From contig NZ_JAPSKE010000014.1 of NCBI RefSeq assembly GCF_031177825.1, positions 83,938 to 147,937 of the forward strand: a DNA stretch of 64,000 nucleotides, read 5' to 3'. Below, one piece after another: positions 34,861-43,917 of the stretch (position 1 is the stretch's first letter; every line of letters starts with the position of its first letter). The position numbers were made by a program, and so were the translations under genes. The notes below the pieces were generated by a model. It saw only the letters and a list, made by a program, of their open reading frames with translations, had not been told where the DNA came from and made no database searches. This stretch comes from Paenibacillus sp. Lineage in GTDB: Bacteria > Bacillota > Bacilli > Paenibacillales > YIM-B00363.

Positions 34861-34890
34861 AAAAAAGTGCCCTCCGACGAAAAGAGGGCA
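34861..34890 (-). terminator. ylbG terminator
   Basis: On the minus strand TGCCCTC-TTTTCGTCG-GAGGGCA is followed by CTTTTTT, 24 bases after the ylbG stop. Confidence 0.75.
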
Positions 34891-34913
34891 TTGCAAAAAT
34901 TTCAAAAATATGT

Positions 34914-35177
34914 CTAGTAAGAGTAAAACCTCGTCTTATCCGGCATATTACTGTTATATTCCGTTCGAATCTCGCTCCGGTACGACCGTTCGACTTTCTT
35001 TACGTAGGGCAGACGTTGTATACTTTTCATCGTCTCCTCCGCGCGATCGCTGTTCACGTAGATGACCGCATAGTTCATTTTGCGAGAAACATAGTGGAGC
35101 GAGCCGTACTTATCCAGGTTTCTGGCCGGTTTGGCGTCGTGGAGCCAGACGATGTATCCAGTGCGTTCAGCGATCAA
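34914..35177 (-). CDS. ylbG: YlbG family protein (UPF0298)
   Basis: An 87-residue protein of the YlbG family (DUF2129). It aligns by eye with Bacillus YlbG: GYIVWLHDAKPARNLDKYG, then LHYVSRKMNYAVIYV, then RLPYVKKVERSYR. Function unknown; in Bacillus it lies next to ylbF. Start is TTG at 35177 behind GAGGGA. It is divergent from the asparaginase gene. Confidence 0.93.
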   Translation of the reverse strand: MIAERTGYIVWLHDAKPARNLDKYGSLHYVSRKMNYAVIYVNSDRAEETMKSIQRLPYVKKVERSYRSEIRTEYNSNMPDKTRFYSY

Positions 35178-35209
35178 GAGGATCCCTCTTTCGTAAGGAG
35201 AATTGACGA

Positions 35210-36219
35210 ATGCATACTCAATCGATTCCGCTCGTATCCGTCACCCGAGGCGGCCTCGTCGAATGCGTCCATCGCGGTCACGTCGCCGTCGTCGACGACG
35301 GCGGACGTCTGCTCCGGTCGGCGGGCAACCCGCATCACCTCGCGTACGCCCGCTCTTCCGCCAAGCTGCTACAGGCGATTCCGGTCGTCGCCTCCGGCGC
35401 CGCCGACCGCTTCGGGCTCGACGCGCGGGAGATCGCCCTGCTGTGCGCGTCCCACAGCGGCGAAGAAGCTCACGTAGAAGCGGTGTACCGCATTCTCGGC
35501 AAGCTCGGCGTCGGCGAAGAAGCGCTGTTATGCGGCGCGCATGCGCCGTACCACAAGCCGTCCGCGAACGCGCTGCGCCGCGCGGGCGTCGCGCCGAAGG
35601 CGGTGCATAACAACTGCTCCGGCAAGCACGCCGGCATGTTGACGCTGGCGAAGCATCTCGGCGCGACGCTGCACGACTACAAATCGCCGGATCATCCGGT
35701 GCAGCGGGCGATGCTCGCGTCGTACGCGGCGTTCGCCGGCGTCCCCGCGGCGTCCGTCGCGCTGGGCGTCGACGGCTGCGGCGTGCCGGTGTACGGCGCG
35801 CCGCTGTCGGCGCTGGCGCTCGCGTACGCCCGTCTTGCGGCGCCGACCGGCGCGGCCCCCGAGGCGGACGCTCGCCGGACGGTCGTCGAAGCGGTACGGG
35901 CGCATCCCGAGATGCTCGCCGGTACCGACCGGTACGACACGGCGCTCATCCGCGTCACGAACGGCCGCGTCATCGGCAAGATGGGCGCCGAGGGCGTCTT
36001 CGCCGTCGCCGTGCCGGGCGAAGAGGGCTCGGCCTCGCCGTCAAGATCGAGGACGGCGCGCAGCGGGCCTTGTACCCGGCCGTCACCGAAGCGCTGCTCC
36101 AGCTCGGCTGGATCGACGCCGCGGCCGGCGCCGAGCTCGTCGAGTACCGCATGCCGGCGATTCGCAATTGGAGCGGCGACGCGGTCGGCGCCGTCATGCC
36201 GTCGTTCTCCCTCGAGTAG
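35210..36219 (+). pseudogene. L-asparaginase II family protein, frameshifted
   Basis: The first frame (about 272 residues) begins MHTQSIPLVSVTRGGLVEC and holds the family motifs AYARSSAKLLQAIPVV, HNNCSGKHAGML and GVDGCGVPVYGAPL. After GEEG the reading is lost at a GGG run (36025-36027). In the next frame the protein resumes as GLGLAVKIEDGAQRALYPAV and ends VGAVMPSFSLE before TAG at 36219. One missing G restores a single product of normal length. The remaining sequence is intact, so a recent mutation, a contingency change or a base-calling error are all possible. Family members deamidate asparagine or related amides. Confidence 0.85.
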
Positions 36220-36243
36220 GCAAGTTTCCCCGCTATGCAGACG

Positions 36244-36276
36244 GGCGCCTCAAGCCAGCGGCTTGGGGCGCCTTCT
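36244..36276 (+). terminator. Asparaginase gene terminator
   Basis: GGCGCC-T-CAAGCC-AGC-GGCTTG-G-GGCGCC followed by TTCTTTCG, 24 bases after the stop. The stem has 13 pairs with one wobble. Confidence 0.75.
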
Positions 36277-36315
36277 TTCGTTCGCCTTGCCTCGGACCTC
36301 GGACCTCGGATTTAC

Positions 36316-36759
36316 CTAGCCGCAGCCGCAGCTGCCCCCCGAACCGCAGCTCCCGCCATGCTTCGGGAGGGGATCGTTGCTCGGCACCTTGATCGACTCC
36401 GACACGGCGTGCGCGATGACGACGGAGACGTCGTACAACAACGCGTCGAGCGCCTTCTCGGCGCGCTTGAACTCCCGCGCCGATTCGATTCCTTCCATCT
36501 CGGCCTCCACCGCTTTCACGGCGTCGAGCGCTTCATGGTAGTTCGGATGGTAATGGCCGAACCGCTCGCATTCCTCGAACCGTTCCTTGGCCCGAGACAT
36601 CTTCCGGAGCAGCGCCTTCACTTCGGGGTCTTGCTCCATGCGTTCTTTCCAATATAGAAAATCGGCCATCTCCTTCGAACGCAGCATCGCGTCCGACAGA
36701 TCGCACGTCTTCGACAGCAGCATGGAAAAATCCAGTGCCTCGCGTTCCGTCACACTCAC
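36316..36759 (-). CDS. ylbF: YlbF family regulator (RicF-like)
   Basis: A 147-residue helical protein. It has the ALDFSMLLSKTCDLSDAMLR region, then a DFLYWKERMEQDPEVK stretch (about 33-48), and ends CGSGGSCGCG. In Bacillus the Ric complex (YlbF, YmcA, YaaT) carries iron-sulfur clusters and supports RNase Y maturation of mRNAs, competence and sporulation. The glycine-cysteine tail fits cluster binding. Start is GTG at 36759 after GAGGTGG. It lies in the same neighbourhood as ylbG, interrupted by the asparaginase gene. Confidence 0.9.
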   Translation of the reverse strand: MSVTEREALDFSMLLSKTCDLSDAMLRSKEMADFLYWKERMEQDPEVKALLRKMSRAKERFEECERFGHYHPNYHEALDAVKAVEAEMEGIESAREFKRAEKALDALLYDVSVVIAHAVSESIKVPSNDPLPKHGGSCGSGGSCGCG

Positions 36760-36828
36760 GGATTTCCACCTCGTCTATATTCGTTTGATATATACGAGTT
36801 CTATCATAACATGAACCCGCGCCGCGGA

Positions 36829-38628
36829 CTAGGCTTGTTCGGGAACGAGCAGCTGCGCTTCGCCGCAGGCGGACGACGCGACCGTCGTCTCCTCCCCGTC
36901 GATGTAGCCCTGCACGATCCAATCCGTCCCCGCCGGCATCACCCGCTTCGGTACGAGCTCGACCTCCCGTCCGTCCATGACGAGCCGGACCGACGTTCGC
37001 GCGTCGATCGCCGTCTCCATCAGATCGCGGACGGTAGAGGCGTGATATTTGCGCATCGATCGAAGCCATGCCTGCGGCGCGGCGGACAGCCGTTCGCGGA
37101 GCGGCTTCGTGCCCGCGGGCGCCGGATCGAGCGGGAACAGCGCGGCGTTGCGGCGCGAATGGACGATGCCCCCGGCGCTCGCCCCCGGCGCGGCCGACCG
37201 CCCTCGAGCGGGCGCTTCCCCGGCGTCCTCGGCGTTCGATGCCGCGTCCGCGGCGGAGCCGCCCGCGCGAAGCGAGAAGCCTTGCCGCTTCAGCGCGTCG
37301 GCGAGCGTCTTCGTCATCGAGCGCCGCACGATGAAATCCAACTCGCCGATTTGCGCGACGAAGCATTCGGAAAGCGACGGCTCGGCCTTCAGATACGCCG
37401 CGTCTTCCGCGTTGCGGCACCGCAGCAGCGTAACGTCCTCGAGCGTCAGCGCGCCGTACGCGGCGCTCCACTGGCGCAGCGCCGCTTCCACCGGTTCCGG
37501 CACGCCGTAGCGGGCGCCGCTCCGGACGACCTCGAGCAGCGCTTCGGCGTCGCGGCCGGAAGCGAGCGCTCGCTCCCAGCTCGCCTTCGTGATGCGGTAC
37601 CGGTCGACCGCGTCGCCCCCGGCGTACTCCGCGCAAGCTTCGAGCTCCCAACGAGAGCGGAACGGCGCCGTCGGCGGCACGATCAACTCGAAGTCCGGCT
37701 GTACGTACCAGCCCGTCTCCTCTTCGTCGATGTCGAGCGGCGCCGTCATTCTCGCGGCGAGCCCTTCCTCCGAACTGCCGAGTTCCGCGAACCCGAAGGC
37801 GGCGAGCGGCCGCAGCCAATGGCGGGCAATCGCTTCGCGCGCCTCGTCCTCCGTCCGTCCGCCCGTCGGCACGCCGGCCGCAAGCAAGCCGTCAGCCGCG
37901 CGGTCGACCGCGAACCAGCGGCCGGGGGGCATCCGACGGAGCGCGGCCCCGCCGTGCTGCAGCCAGACGTCGGACGGCGTATAGACGTCCCACCACAACG
38001 CCCGGAGCTCGGCTTCGATGTCCGGCAGCGGCTTCGCCAGCCACGCGTCGACGCGTTCCCGGTCGAGCTCCAGCGCCGAAGCTCCGTTCCGGACGAGCCC
38101 GAGGCGAAGCGCGGCGTCGTACAGCACCGCAAGCGGCTTGCCGAGCTTGTCCTGATGCAGGTACGCGATGTCGAGACCCGCCAGCGACTCCTCGGCGACG
38201 TCGACGCGAGTCGCGAGTCGCATCGCGTCCTTCTTCGCGAAAGTTCCCTTCTGCGTCAGGCCGATCCCGACGTTCGCGACGTCCGCGAGGAAGAAGAGCA
38301 GCAGCTTCGCGAAGCCCGCCTTCGGCTCGTAATTCGGCTCGACCGCGGCGTCGTCGAGCAGGCAAGGCTCGCCGAGGGCCGTCAAATAGTAGCCCTGCCA
38401 GTCCGCGAACAGCCCCGGGGCGAGCGCGTGAATCGTCTCCCCCCATGCCTTCCGGCGCGTCTCGACGATGCCGCGCGCGCGAAGCCGCTCGAGGCCGAGC
38501 TCGGCCTCGAAACCCGTCACGCGCCCCGGGAAGGCGCGCTCGAGCGCTTCCGCGCCGAACGGCTCCTCCGCGAACCGCAGCACGATCATCTCCAGCGTCT
38601 TGCGTTCGACGGTCGTCAATTCGTTCAT
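36829..38628 (-). CDS. Helicase-associated domain protein, partner of XPB
   Basis: A 599-residue protein with no helicase motifs of its own. The N-terminal half is winged-helix-like (about 1-100). Residues about 308-455 (from YVQPDFELIVPP to LADALKRQG, including YRITKASWERA and YGVPEPV) resemble residues 7-130 of the adjacent XPB helicase (VQSDFTVLLET, YRITPLSLWNA, FGVPAAV). This is the Helicase_C_3-type module. A low-complexity Ala/Gly-rich linker (about 455-490) and a C-terminal part follow. Mycobacteria have a comparable XPB neighbour (Rv0862c type). It overlaps the XPB stop by 4 bases and is read after it; role in the pair unknown. Confidence 0.8.
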   Translation of the reverse strand: MNELTTVERKTLEMIVLRFAEEPFGAEALERAFPGRVTGFEAELGLERLRARGIVETRRKAWGETIHALAPGLFADWQGYYLTALGEPCLLDDAAVEPNYEPKAGFAKLLLFFLADVANVGIGLTQKGTFAKKDAMRLATRVDVAEESLAGLDIAYLHQDKLGKPLAVLYDAALRLGLVRNGASALELDRERVDAWLAKPLPDIEAELRALWWDVYTPSDVWLQHGGAALRRMPPGRWFAVDRAADGLLAAGVPTGGRTEDEAREAIARHWLRPLAAFGFAELGSSEEGLAARMTAPLDIDEEETGWYVQPDFELIVPPTAPFRSRWELEACAEYAGGDAVDRYRITKASWERALASGRDAEALLEVVRSGARYGVPEPVEAALRQWSAAYGALTLEDVTLLRCRNAEDAAYLKAEPSLSECFVAQIGELDFIVRRSMTKTLADALKRQGFSLRAGGSAADAASNAEDAGEAPARGRSAAPGASAGGIVHSRRNAALFPLDPAPAGTKPLRERLSAAPQAWLRSMRKYHASTVRDLMETAIDARTSVRLVMDGREVELVPKRVMPAGTDWIVQGYIDGEETTVASSACGEAQLLVPEQA

Positions 38629-40349
38629 CCCGCTTGCTCTCCTTCCTTCGGCGTCGCGCTCAAGCCGTCCGCCCGCCGTTCGTCCCAGCCGACGCTGCGA
38701 TAGCGATAACCTTGCTCGACTAAGAACATCTGCCGCTTCATCGCGAATTCCAGCTCCTTCGTCCCTTCCGAGACGAGCGCATAGAAGTGCGCCTCGTTAT
38801 TCCCTTCCTTCGGCCGCAGCACTCGACCGAGCCGCTGCGCCTCTTCCTGCCGGGAGCCGAAGCTGCCCGACACCTGGATCGCGACGGCCGCGTCCGGCAG
38901 GTCGACCGCGAAGTTCGCGACCTTGGACACGATCAACACGCCGATTTCGCCCTTGCGGAACGCCGCGTACAGCCGTTCGCGTTCCGCGCTCGGCGTCTCG
39001 CCCGTTACGACCGGGCAGCCCAGCTCTTCCGACAGCGCGCCGAGCTGATCCAGATACTGCCCGATCACGAGCGTCGGGGTGCCCCGATGCTCGTCCAGCA
39101 GCTGCCGCGCGACGTCCAGCTTGGCGGGGTTCTCCCCGGCGATGCGATGCTGCTCCCGCGCGCCGCTCCTCCGATACGCCTCCAACGTCTCGCCGCTCAT
39201 CGGCACGCGCACCTCGGTGCAGTCGACCGTCGCGATCCACCCCTGCGCCTCGAGCCGCTTCCACGGCACCTCGTAGCGCTTCGGGCCGACCAAGGAGAAG
39301 ACGTCCTCCTCGCGTCCGTCCTCTCGCACGAGCGTCGCCGTCAGGCCCAGACGGCGCGTCGCTTGAATGTCCGCGGTCGCGCGGAACACCGGCGCGGGCA
39401 GCAGATGCACCTCGTCGTAGACGATGAGTCCCCAAGACCGTTCGCCGAACAGCTTCATATGCGAGAAATCCCCGTCCTTCGACTTGCGGTGCGTCAACAT
39501 CTGGTACGTGGCGATCGTAATCGGCCGCACTTCCTTGCGATCCGCGCCGTATTCGCCGATGTCGTCCTCCGTCAGCGTCGTCTTGTCGAGCAGCTCCTGG
39601 CGCCACTGCTTCACCGACGTCGAGTTCGTCGTCAGGATGAGCGTCGCCCGTCCGAGCTTCGCCATGGCGCCGATGCCGATCACCGTCTTGCCCGCCCCGC
39701 ACGGCAGCACGAGCACGCCGCTGCCGCCCGCCGCCGCGCCGCCGCGGTAGAACGCCTCGATCGCTTCCTCCTGATACTCCCGCAAGCCGAACGGCTTGCC
39801 CGAGGCGCGGAGCGAAGCGCGCAGCGCGATCGGCACCGGCTCTCCGTCTTGATAGCCGGCGACGTCGACGACCGGGTATCCGAGCCGCATGAGCTCTTGT
39901 TTGACCGAACCCCGTTCGGTCAACCGCACGGCGATCGTGTGTCGATGATCCATCGGACTCGGCTCCCAGTACGACCGCAGCGAATCGTAGGCGGAGATCG
40001 CCTTGAGCACCTCCGGATCGTCGCAGCGCAGCATCAGCTGCTTCCCTTCCCGCTCGATTCGAACGAGTCCGTACCGGTTGACGTACGTCCGAATATCTTT
40101 GACGACGGCAGCCGGAACGCCGAACTTCGCGTACGCGGTCAGCGTCTCGACGATGCTCTCCGCCGTCGCGCCGGCCGACGCCGCGTTCCAGAGCGACAAC
40201 GGCGTAATTCGATACGTATGTAATCCGTCCGGACTCTTGCGAAGGTCGGCGAAGGCGGACAGCTTCGCCCGAACCTCGTCGGCCTTCGGATGTTTCGTTT
40301 CGAGCAGCACGGTGAAATCGCTCTGCACGATAATCGGTTTTTCCTTCAT
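38625..40349 (-). CDS. XPB-type DNA repair helicase
   Basis: A 574-residue SF2 helicase of the bacterial XPB/Ercc3 group. Residues about 7-130 form an N-terminal damage-recognition-like module. The core has Walker A VLPCGAGKTVIG (about 219-230), DEVH in VYDEVHLLP, and GLTATLVREDGREEDV, where RED is the diagnostic XPB motif. Late motifs are SGSFGSRQEEAQRLGRVLRP. XPB unwinds or translocates on DNA during transcription-coupled repair in eukaryotes; the bacterial role is poorly known. Start ATG at 40349; it is followed by its partner gene. Confidence 0.92.
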   Translation of the reverse strand: MKEKPIIVQSDFTVLLETKHPKADEVRAKLSAFADLRKSPDGLHTYRITPLSLWNAASAGATAESIVETLTAYAKFGVPAAVVKDIRTYVNRYGLVRIEREGKQLMLRCDDPEVLKAISAYDSLRSYWEPSPMDHRHTIAVRLTERGSVKQELMRLGYPVVDVAGYQDGEPVPIALRASLRASGKPFGLREYQEEAIEAFYRGGAAAGGSGVLVLPCGAGKTVIGIGAMAKLGRATLILTTNSTSVKQWRQELLDKTTLTEDDIGEYGADRKEVRPITIATYQMLTHRKSKDGDFSHMKLFGERSWGLIVYDEVHLLPAPVFRATADIQATRRLGLTATLVREDGREEDVFSLVGPKRYEVPWKRLEAQGWIATVDCTEVRVPMSGETLEAYRRSGAREQHRIAGENPAKLDVARQLLDEHRGTPTLVIGQYLDQLGALSEELGCPVVTGETPSAERERLYAAFRKGEIGVLIVSKVANFAVDLPDAAVAIQVSGSFGSRQEEAQRLGRVLRPKEGNNEAHFYALVSEGTKELEFAMKRQMFLVEQGYRYRSVGWDERRADGLSATPKEGEQAG

Positions 40350-40381
40350 GAAGCGTCCTCCTTCCGACGGGAACGAATAGC

Positions 40382-40410
40382 AAAAAATCCGTTTTCCCGA
40401 AGGAAAACGG
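40382..40410 (-). terminator. CBS gene terminator
   Basis: On the minus strand CCGTTTTCC-TTCG-GGAAAACGG is followed by ATTTTTTG, 22 bases after the stop of the CBS gene. Confidence 0.85.
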
Positions 40411-40431
40411 AGCGGCGACGGATCGATCTCG

Positions 40432-40890
40432 TCAATTCGTACCGATCGATTGCTTGTGTTTTTCGGAAATTTCGCTGAGCGCGTGTCCGGCTTCTTCCTC
40501 CAGCTTGGAGCGCACGGCCAAGTCCCCGATCGCCACGACGCCGATCAATTGGTTGTTCTCCACGACCGGGAGGCGGCGAATTTGGTTTTTCGCCATCAGC
40601 TTGGCCGCTTCGTCGACCGTCATCGTCGACGGCACGGAGACGACCGTCTGATCGCTCATGACTTCCTTCACGGCCGTAGAGCCGGAATGCTTCTCCGCAT
40701 ACCCGCGCACGACCAAGTCGCGGTCGGTGACGACGCCGATCAGCTGATTGCCTTCCACGACCGGAATGAAGCCGATGTCGTGCTGTTTCATTTTCAACGC
40801 GATTTCGTAAATGTTATCCTTCAAGGTGACCGTGACGATTTCGGTTTCCATAATATCTTTGACGGTTTTTAACGTCGTTGTCGTGCTCAT
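40432..40890 (-). CDS. Tandem CBS domain protein
   Basis: A 152-residue protein with two CBS modules: VKDIMETEIVTVTLKDN (about 10-26) to GVVTDRDLVVRG, and VKEVMSDQTVVSVPS (about 74-88) to GVVAIGDLAVRS. Such pairs bind adenine nucleotides and act as energy or nucleotide sensors. The ATG at 40890 has GGAGG seven bases upstream; an ATG two codons earlier lies only one base after that site. A following basic/acidic tail has no recognised domain. Confidence 0.9.
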   Translation of the reverse strand: MSTTTTLKTVKDIMETEIVTVTLKDNIYEIALKMKQHDIGFIPVVEGNQLIGVVTDRDLVVRGYAEKHSGSTAVKEVMSDQTVVSVPSTMTVDEAAKLMAKNQIRRLPVVENNQLIGVVAIGDLAVRSKLEEEAGHALSEISEKHKQSIGTN

Positions 40891-40937
40891 GGTCATCCCT
40901 CCTCCCCCATAGCGTATCCGGGCGGAGGAGAAACCAT

Positions 40938-42089
40938 TCACCGGCGGGTCGCCAAATCGTACAACAGGTCGACGCTCGTCTCGAGCGCGCGCTCGTCGAT
41001 GTCGAAGAGCGGATGGTGATGCGGCGCTTTCACTTGGTCGTTGCCGGCGCCGACGAACAGGAAGCAGCCCGGCACTTTCTCCAAATAAAACGAGAAGTCC
41101 TCGCCCGCCATCATCGGCTGGCATACGCTGACGCGATCCTCGCCGAGCCTCTCGCGCGCCAGCGACAGCACCCGTTCCGTCGGCTCCGCGTGGTTGACGA
41201 CCGGCGGATATCCGAACTTGTAATCGAGCTCGTACTCCGCGCCGTACATCCGGCACGTCGCGTCTAGCACCTGCTCGAGACGTTCCTTCAAGTAGAGGCG
41301 CGTCTGCGGCGTCATCGTGCGAACGGTCCCCTCCATGCGGCAATCCGAGGCGATGACGTTGAACGTCGTTCCGGCATGGAACGATCCGATCGAAATGACG
41401 TGCGGCAAAATCGGATCGCTATTGCGGCTGACGATCGATTGCGCGTTCACGACGAAGTGGGCGCCGATCGTTACCGCGTCGACCGCCTGATGCGGCAGCC
41501 CGCCGTGGCCGCCCTTGCCGACGATGCGCGCCGAGAACTCGTCGGACGCCGCCATGATCGGGCCCGCCGCGGTATGGACCGTGCAAGCCGGGAACTGCGA
41601 CCATAAATGGATGCCGTAAATTTCGTCGACGCCGTCGAGCGCGCCGTCTCGAATCATCGCCTGCGCGCCGCCCGGGGGAATTTCTTCGGCAGGCTGGAAC
41701 AGCAGCCGAACCGAACCGGTCCAGGCGTCGACCGTCTCCGCCAGCCGCTCCGCGGCGCCGAGCAGCGCGGACGTATGCCCGTCGTGGCCGCAGGCGTGCA
41801 TGACGCCCGGCACGGTCGAAGCGTACTCCGTCCGCTTCTGATCTTGGATCGGAAGCGCGTCCATATCGGCGCGCAGCGCGATGCGCTTGCCGGGCCCTCG
41901 GCCGCCTTCCAGATCGGCTACGACGCCGTGGCCGCCGACGCCGGTCCGCACGCTCCATCCCATCCGCCGCAGCTCGCCCGCGACGAACGCTGCGGTTTCC
42001 TTTTCCTCATAAGATACTTCCGGGTGTCGGTGCAGATGGCGCCTCCACGCGATGACCTTGTCCATTGTTTCTTTGCGCGTACCGTTCAT
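40938..42089 (-). CDS. M20 family metallopeptidase/amidohydrolase
   Basis: A 383-residue amidohydrolase of the M20D group (hippurate/N-acyl amino acid hydrolases). It shows RRHLHRHPEVSYEEKETA (about 12-29), MHACGHDGHTSALLGAA (about 93-109), FQPAEEIPPGGA (about 128-139) and MAGEDFSFYL near the C-terminus. These residues bind two metal ions. Substrate cannot be named from sequence. The ATG at 42089 follows AAGGAGACGG; longer frames upstream have no ribosome-binding site. Confidence 0.9.
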   Translation of the reverse strand: MNGTRKETMDKVIAWRRHLHRHPEVSYEEKETAAFVAGELRRMGWSVRTGVGGHGVVADLEGGRGPGKRIALRADMDALPIQDQKRTEYASTVPGVMHACGHDGHTSALLGAAERLAETVDAWTGSVRLLFQPAEEIPPGGAQAMIRDGALDGVDEIYGIHLWSQFPACTVHTAAGPIMAASDEFSARIVGKGGHGGLPHQAVDAVTIGAHFVVNAQSIVSRNSDPILPHVISIGSFHAGTTFNVIASDCRMEGTVRTMTPQTRLYLKERLEQVLDATCRMYGAEYELDYKFGYPPVVNHAEPTERVLSLARERLGEDRVSVCQPMMAGEDFSFYLEKVPGCFLFVGAGNDQVKAPHHHPLFDIDERALETSVDLLYDLATRR

Positions 42090-42256
42090 GCTCGTCCGTC
42101 TCCTTCCGGGATTCCGATTCCACATTAGTTCTTATATTAACAGAATTGTGCTTTTCGTCGTTTAAATAAGGTTGCGTTCCATGGTTTATTCATAATATCA
42201 TGAGGTTGTCGCTTTCCGCGACCTTGATGCGTATTAGGTAACAGGAGGAATGCAAG

Positions 42257-42601
42257 TTGATTATCGACGACAGCGGGTTGAAAGGCCTTCAAGCGGAGCT
42301 CGCCGATCTGGACCAATCGTCCGAGAAGCTCGGCTTCGTCCGTTGGCAATGGGAATATTACCGCGCCACGTACGATCTGAAGATCGAAGACCAACCGAAC
42401 CGGGAAGACTACTACTTACGTATTAACACGAGAGCGGTCGAAGGCAAGCTGGAAAATCCGTCCGCCGTGCTCGCCGTGGAGGACGTCTATCTCGGACGCG
42501 CTTCGTTCCCTCACGGTCTCGATTACGAATCCCCGATTCCGGACGCGATTCTGAAGAACGCAAAGCAGAAGCTGGCCGCGTTGAAGCAGCTTCTCGCCTA
42601 A
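42257..42601 (+). CDS. YugN-like family protein
   Basis: A 114-residue cytosolic protein similar to Bacillus YugN. It has SGLKGLQAELADLDQ, WQWEYYRATYDLKIED and YYLRINTRAVEGKLENP. Function unknown. The start is TTG at 42257, nine bases after AGGAGG; an ATG seven bases earlier reads another frame. It precedes ftsW by 12 bases and may be co-transcribed. Confidence 0.8.
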   Translation: MIIDDSGLKGLQAELADLDQSSEKLGFVRWQWEYYRATYDLKIEDQPNREDYYLRINTRAVEGKLENPSAVLAVEDVYLGRASFPHGLDYESPIPDAILKNAKQKLAALKQLLA

Positions 42602-42613
42602 CGGGAGCGACGG

Positions 42614-43831
42614 ATGGAGCGCAGAGGAACGCCTGACTTCTTCTTGCTGCTGATGACCGTCCTTCTCGTCGGCTTCGGGATCGTCATGGTGTTCAGCGCC
42701 AGCGGACCCGAAGCCGCGACGCAATACGGAGACGCCCTCTGGTATACGAAGAAGCAGATCATGGCGGCGGGCCTCGGCGCGATTCTGATGCTCGCGTTCA
42801 TGAACATTCCGTACTTGAAGTGGAAGCGGTTATACTTCCCCTTCTTCGTCGGCGTGTTAGGCCTGCTTCTATTCGTGCTGATGCAGCCTTCGGGGGACAA
42901 GCCTCGCAGCTGGATCGACCTCGGCGTCATGTCCATCCAGCCCGCGGAATTCGCGAAGCTGGCGATTATCGTATACCTTGCGACGATCATTACGCGCAAG
43001 GGCGAGAAATTCGAACGGTTCCGCAACGGACTGCTGCCGGTCGCTCTCATGGTCGGCATCGTCGGCGGCCTGATCATGCTTCAGCCCGACTTCGGCTCCA
43101 CCGTCGTCTTTCTGTTCTGCAGCGCGATCGTCATCGTCGCGGGCGGCGCGAACATGAAACACCTGTTTCTCGGGTTGATCGCGCTGGCCGTCGCCGGAAC
43201 GTTGTTTTTCGGCGGTCAGCTCCTGAGCCGCGGGGATGACGGAGCGGGGCGGGAGTATCAATTCAAACGGTTCGAATGTTATTTGGACCCTTGGCAGGAT
43301 ACGCAGAACTGGTGCTGGCAGCAGGTGCAGGCCGAGATGGCGTTCGGGCACGGCGGCGTCGCGGGCGCGGGCTTCGGGCAGAGCGTGCAGAAGCTGTTCT
43401 ACTTGCCCGAGGCGCAGAACGACTTCATCTTCGCCATTATCGGCGAAGAGCTCGGGTTTCTGGGCGTGACCTTGTTTTTATTGTTATACTTAGCCTTCCT
43501 ATGGCGGGGCATCATCGTTTCGCTGCGCTGCTCCGACCCGTTCGGCACCTTGATCGGCATCGGCATCGTCGGCATGTTCGGCATTCAGGCGTTCATCAAC
43601 ATCGGAGGCGTCACGCGCACCATTCCGATGACCGGGATCACGCTGCCGTTCATCTCGGCCGGGGGCTCCTCTCTGCTCGTCAGCTTGATGAGCATGGGCT
43701 TGCTCCTGAGCATCTCCCGAGATACCGGCCAGGTCCGCGACAAGTCGACTTCGTCCAAGCCCGGGGCAAGCCGCAAGCCGATGAAGAAAGCGTCGACACG
43801 CGTGCCGGAGCACGTTCCGATGATTCGATAA
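42614..43831 (+). CDS. ftsW: FtsW/RodA/SpoVE family peptidoglycan polymerase
   Basis: A 405-residue polytopic membrane protein that polymerises lipid II at the division site. About ten hydrophobic segments are visible, from VLLVGFGIVMVFSASG to SLMSMGLLLSI. The SEDS catalytic region appears as KPRSWIDLG and GREYQFKRF, followed by LPEAQNDFIFAIIGEELG and the GGVTRTIPMTGITLPFISAG motif. The C-terminus is basic. The ylaN gene lies nearby, divergent, as in the ylaN-ylaO arrangement of Bacillus, which supports FtsW over RodA. Confidence 0.9.
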   Translation: MERRGTPDFFLLLMTVLLVGFGIVMVFSASGPEAATQYGDALWYTKKQIMAAGLGAILMLAFMNIPYLKWKRLYFPFFVGVLGLLLFVLMQPSGDKPRSWIDLGVMSIQPAEFAKLAIIVYLATIITRKGEKFERFRNGLLPVALMVGIVGGLIMLQPDFGSTVVFLFCSAIVIVAGGANMKHLFLGLIALAVAGTLFFGGQLLSRGDDGAGREYQFKRFECYLDPWQDTQNWCWQQVQAEMAFGHGGVAGAGFGQSVQKLFYLPEAQNDFIFAIIGEELGFLGVTLFLLLYLAFLWRGIIVSLRCSDPFGTLIGIGIVGMFGIQAFINIGGVTRTIPMTGITLPFISAGGSSLLVSLMSMGLLLSISRDTGQVRDKSTSSKPGASRKPMKKASTRVPEHVPMIR

Positions 43832-43848
43832 AAACTCCATCGAACGAA

Positions 43849-43879
43849 GAGAAAAGCTGCCGGGTCGGCAGCTTTTCTC
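43849..43879. terminator. Bidirectional terminator after ftsW
   Basis: GAGAAAAGCTGCCG-GGT-CGGCAGCTTTTCTC is a perfect 14-bp stem just after the ftsW stop; the stem is A/T-rich at its base on both strands. Confidence 0.8.
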
Positions 43880-43917
43880 GTTGTCTTCGTATTCGGCCGT
43901 GCATCGGCTCCGGCGAT

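Noticed and set aside
34914..36759. An intact ylbF-ylbG operon
   Set aside because: The asparaginase gene on the opposite strand lies between them, so they cannot be co-transcribed here.
40891..41343. Upstream extension of the CBS protein
   Set aside because: It overlaps the M20 gene in another frame and lacks a start signal.
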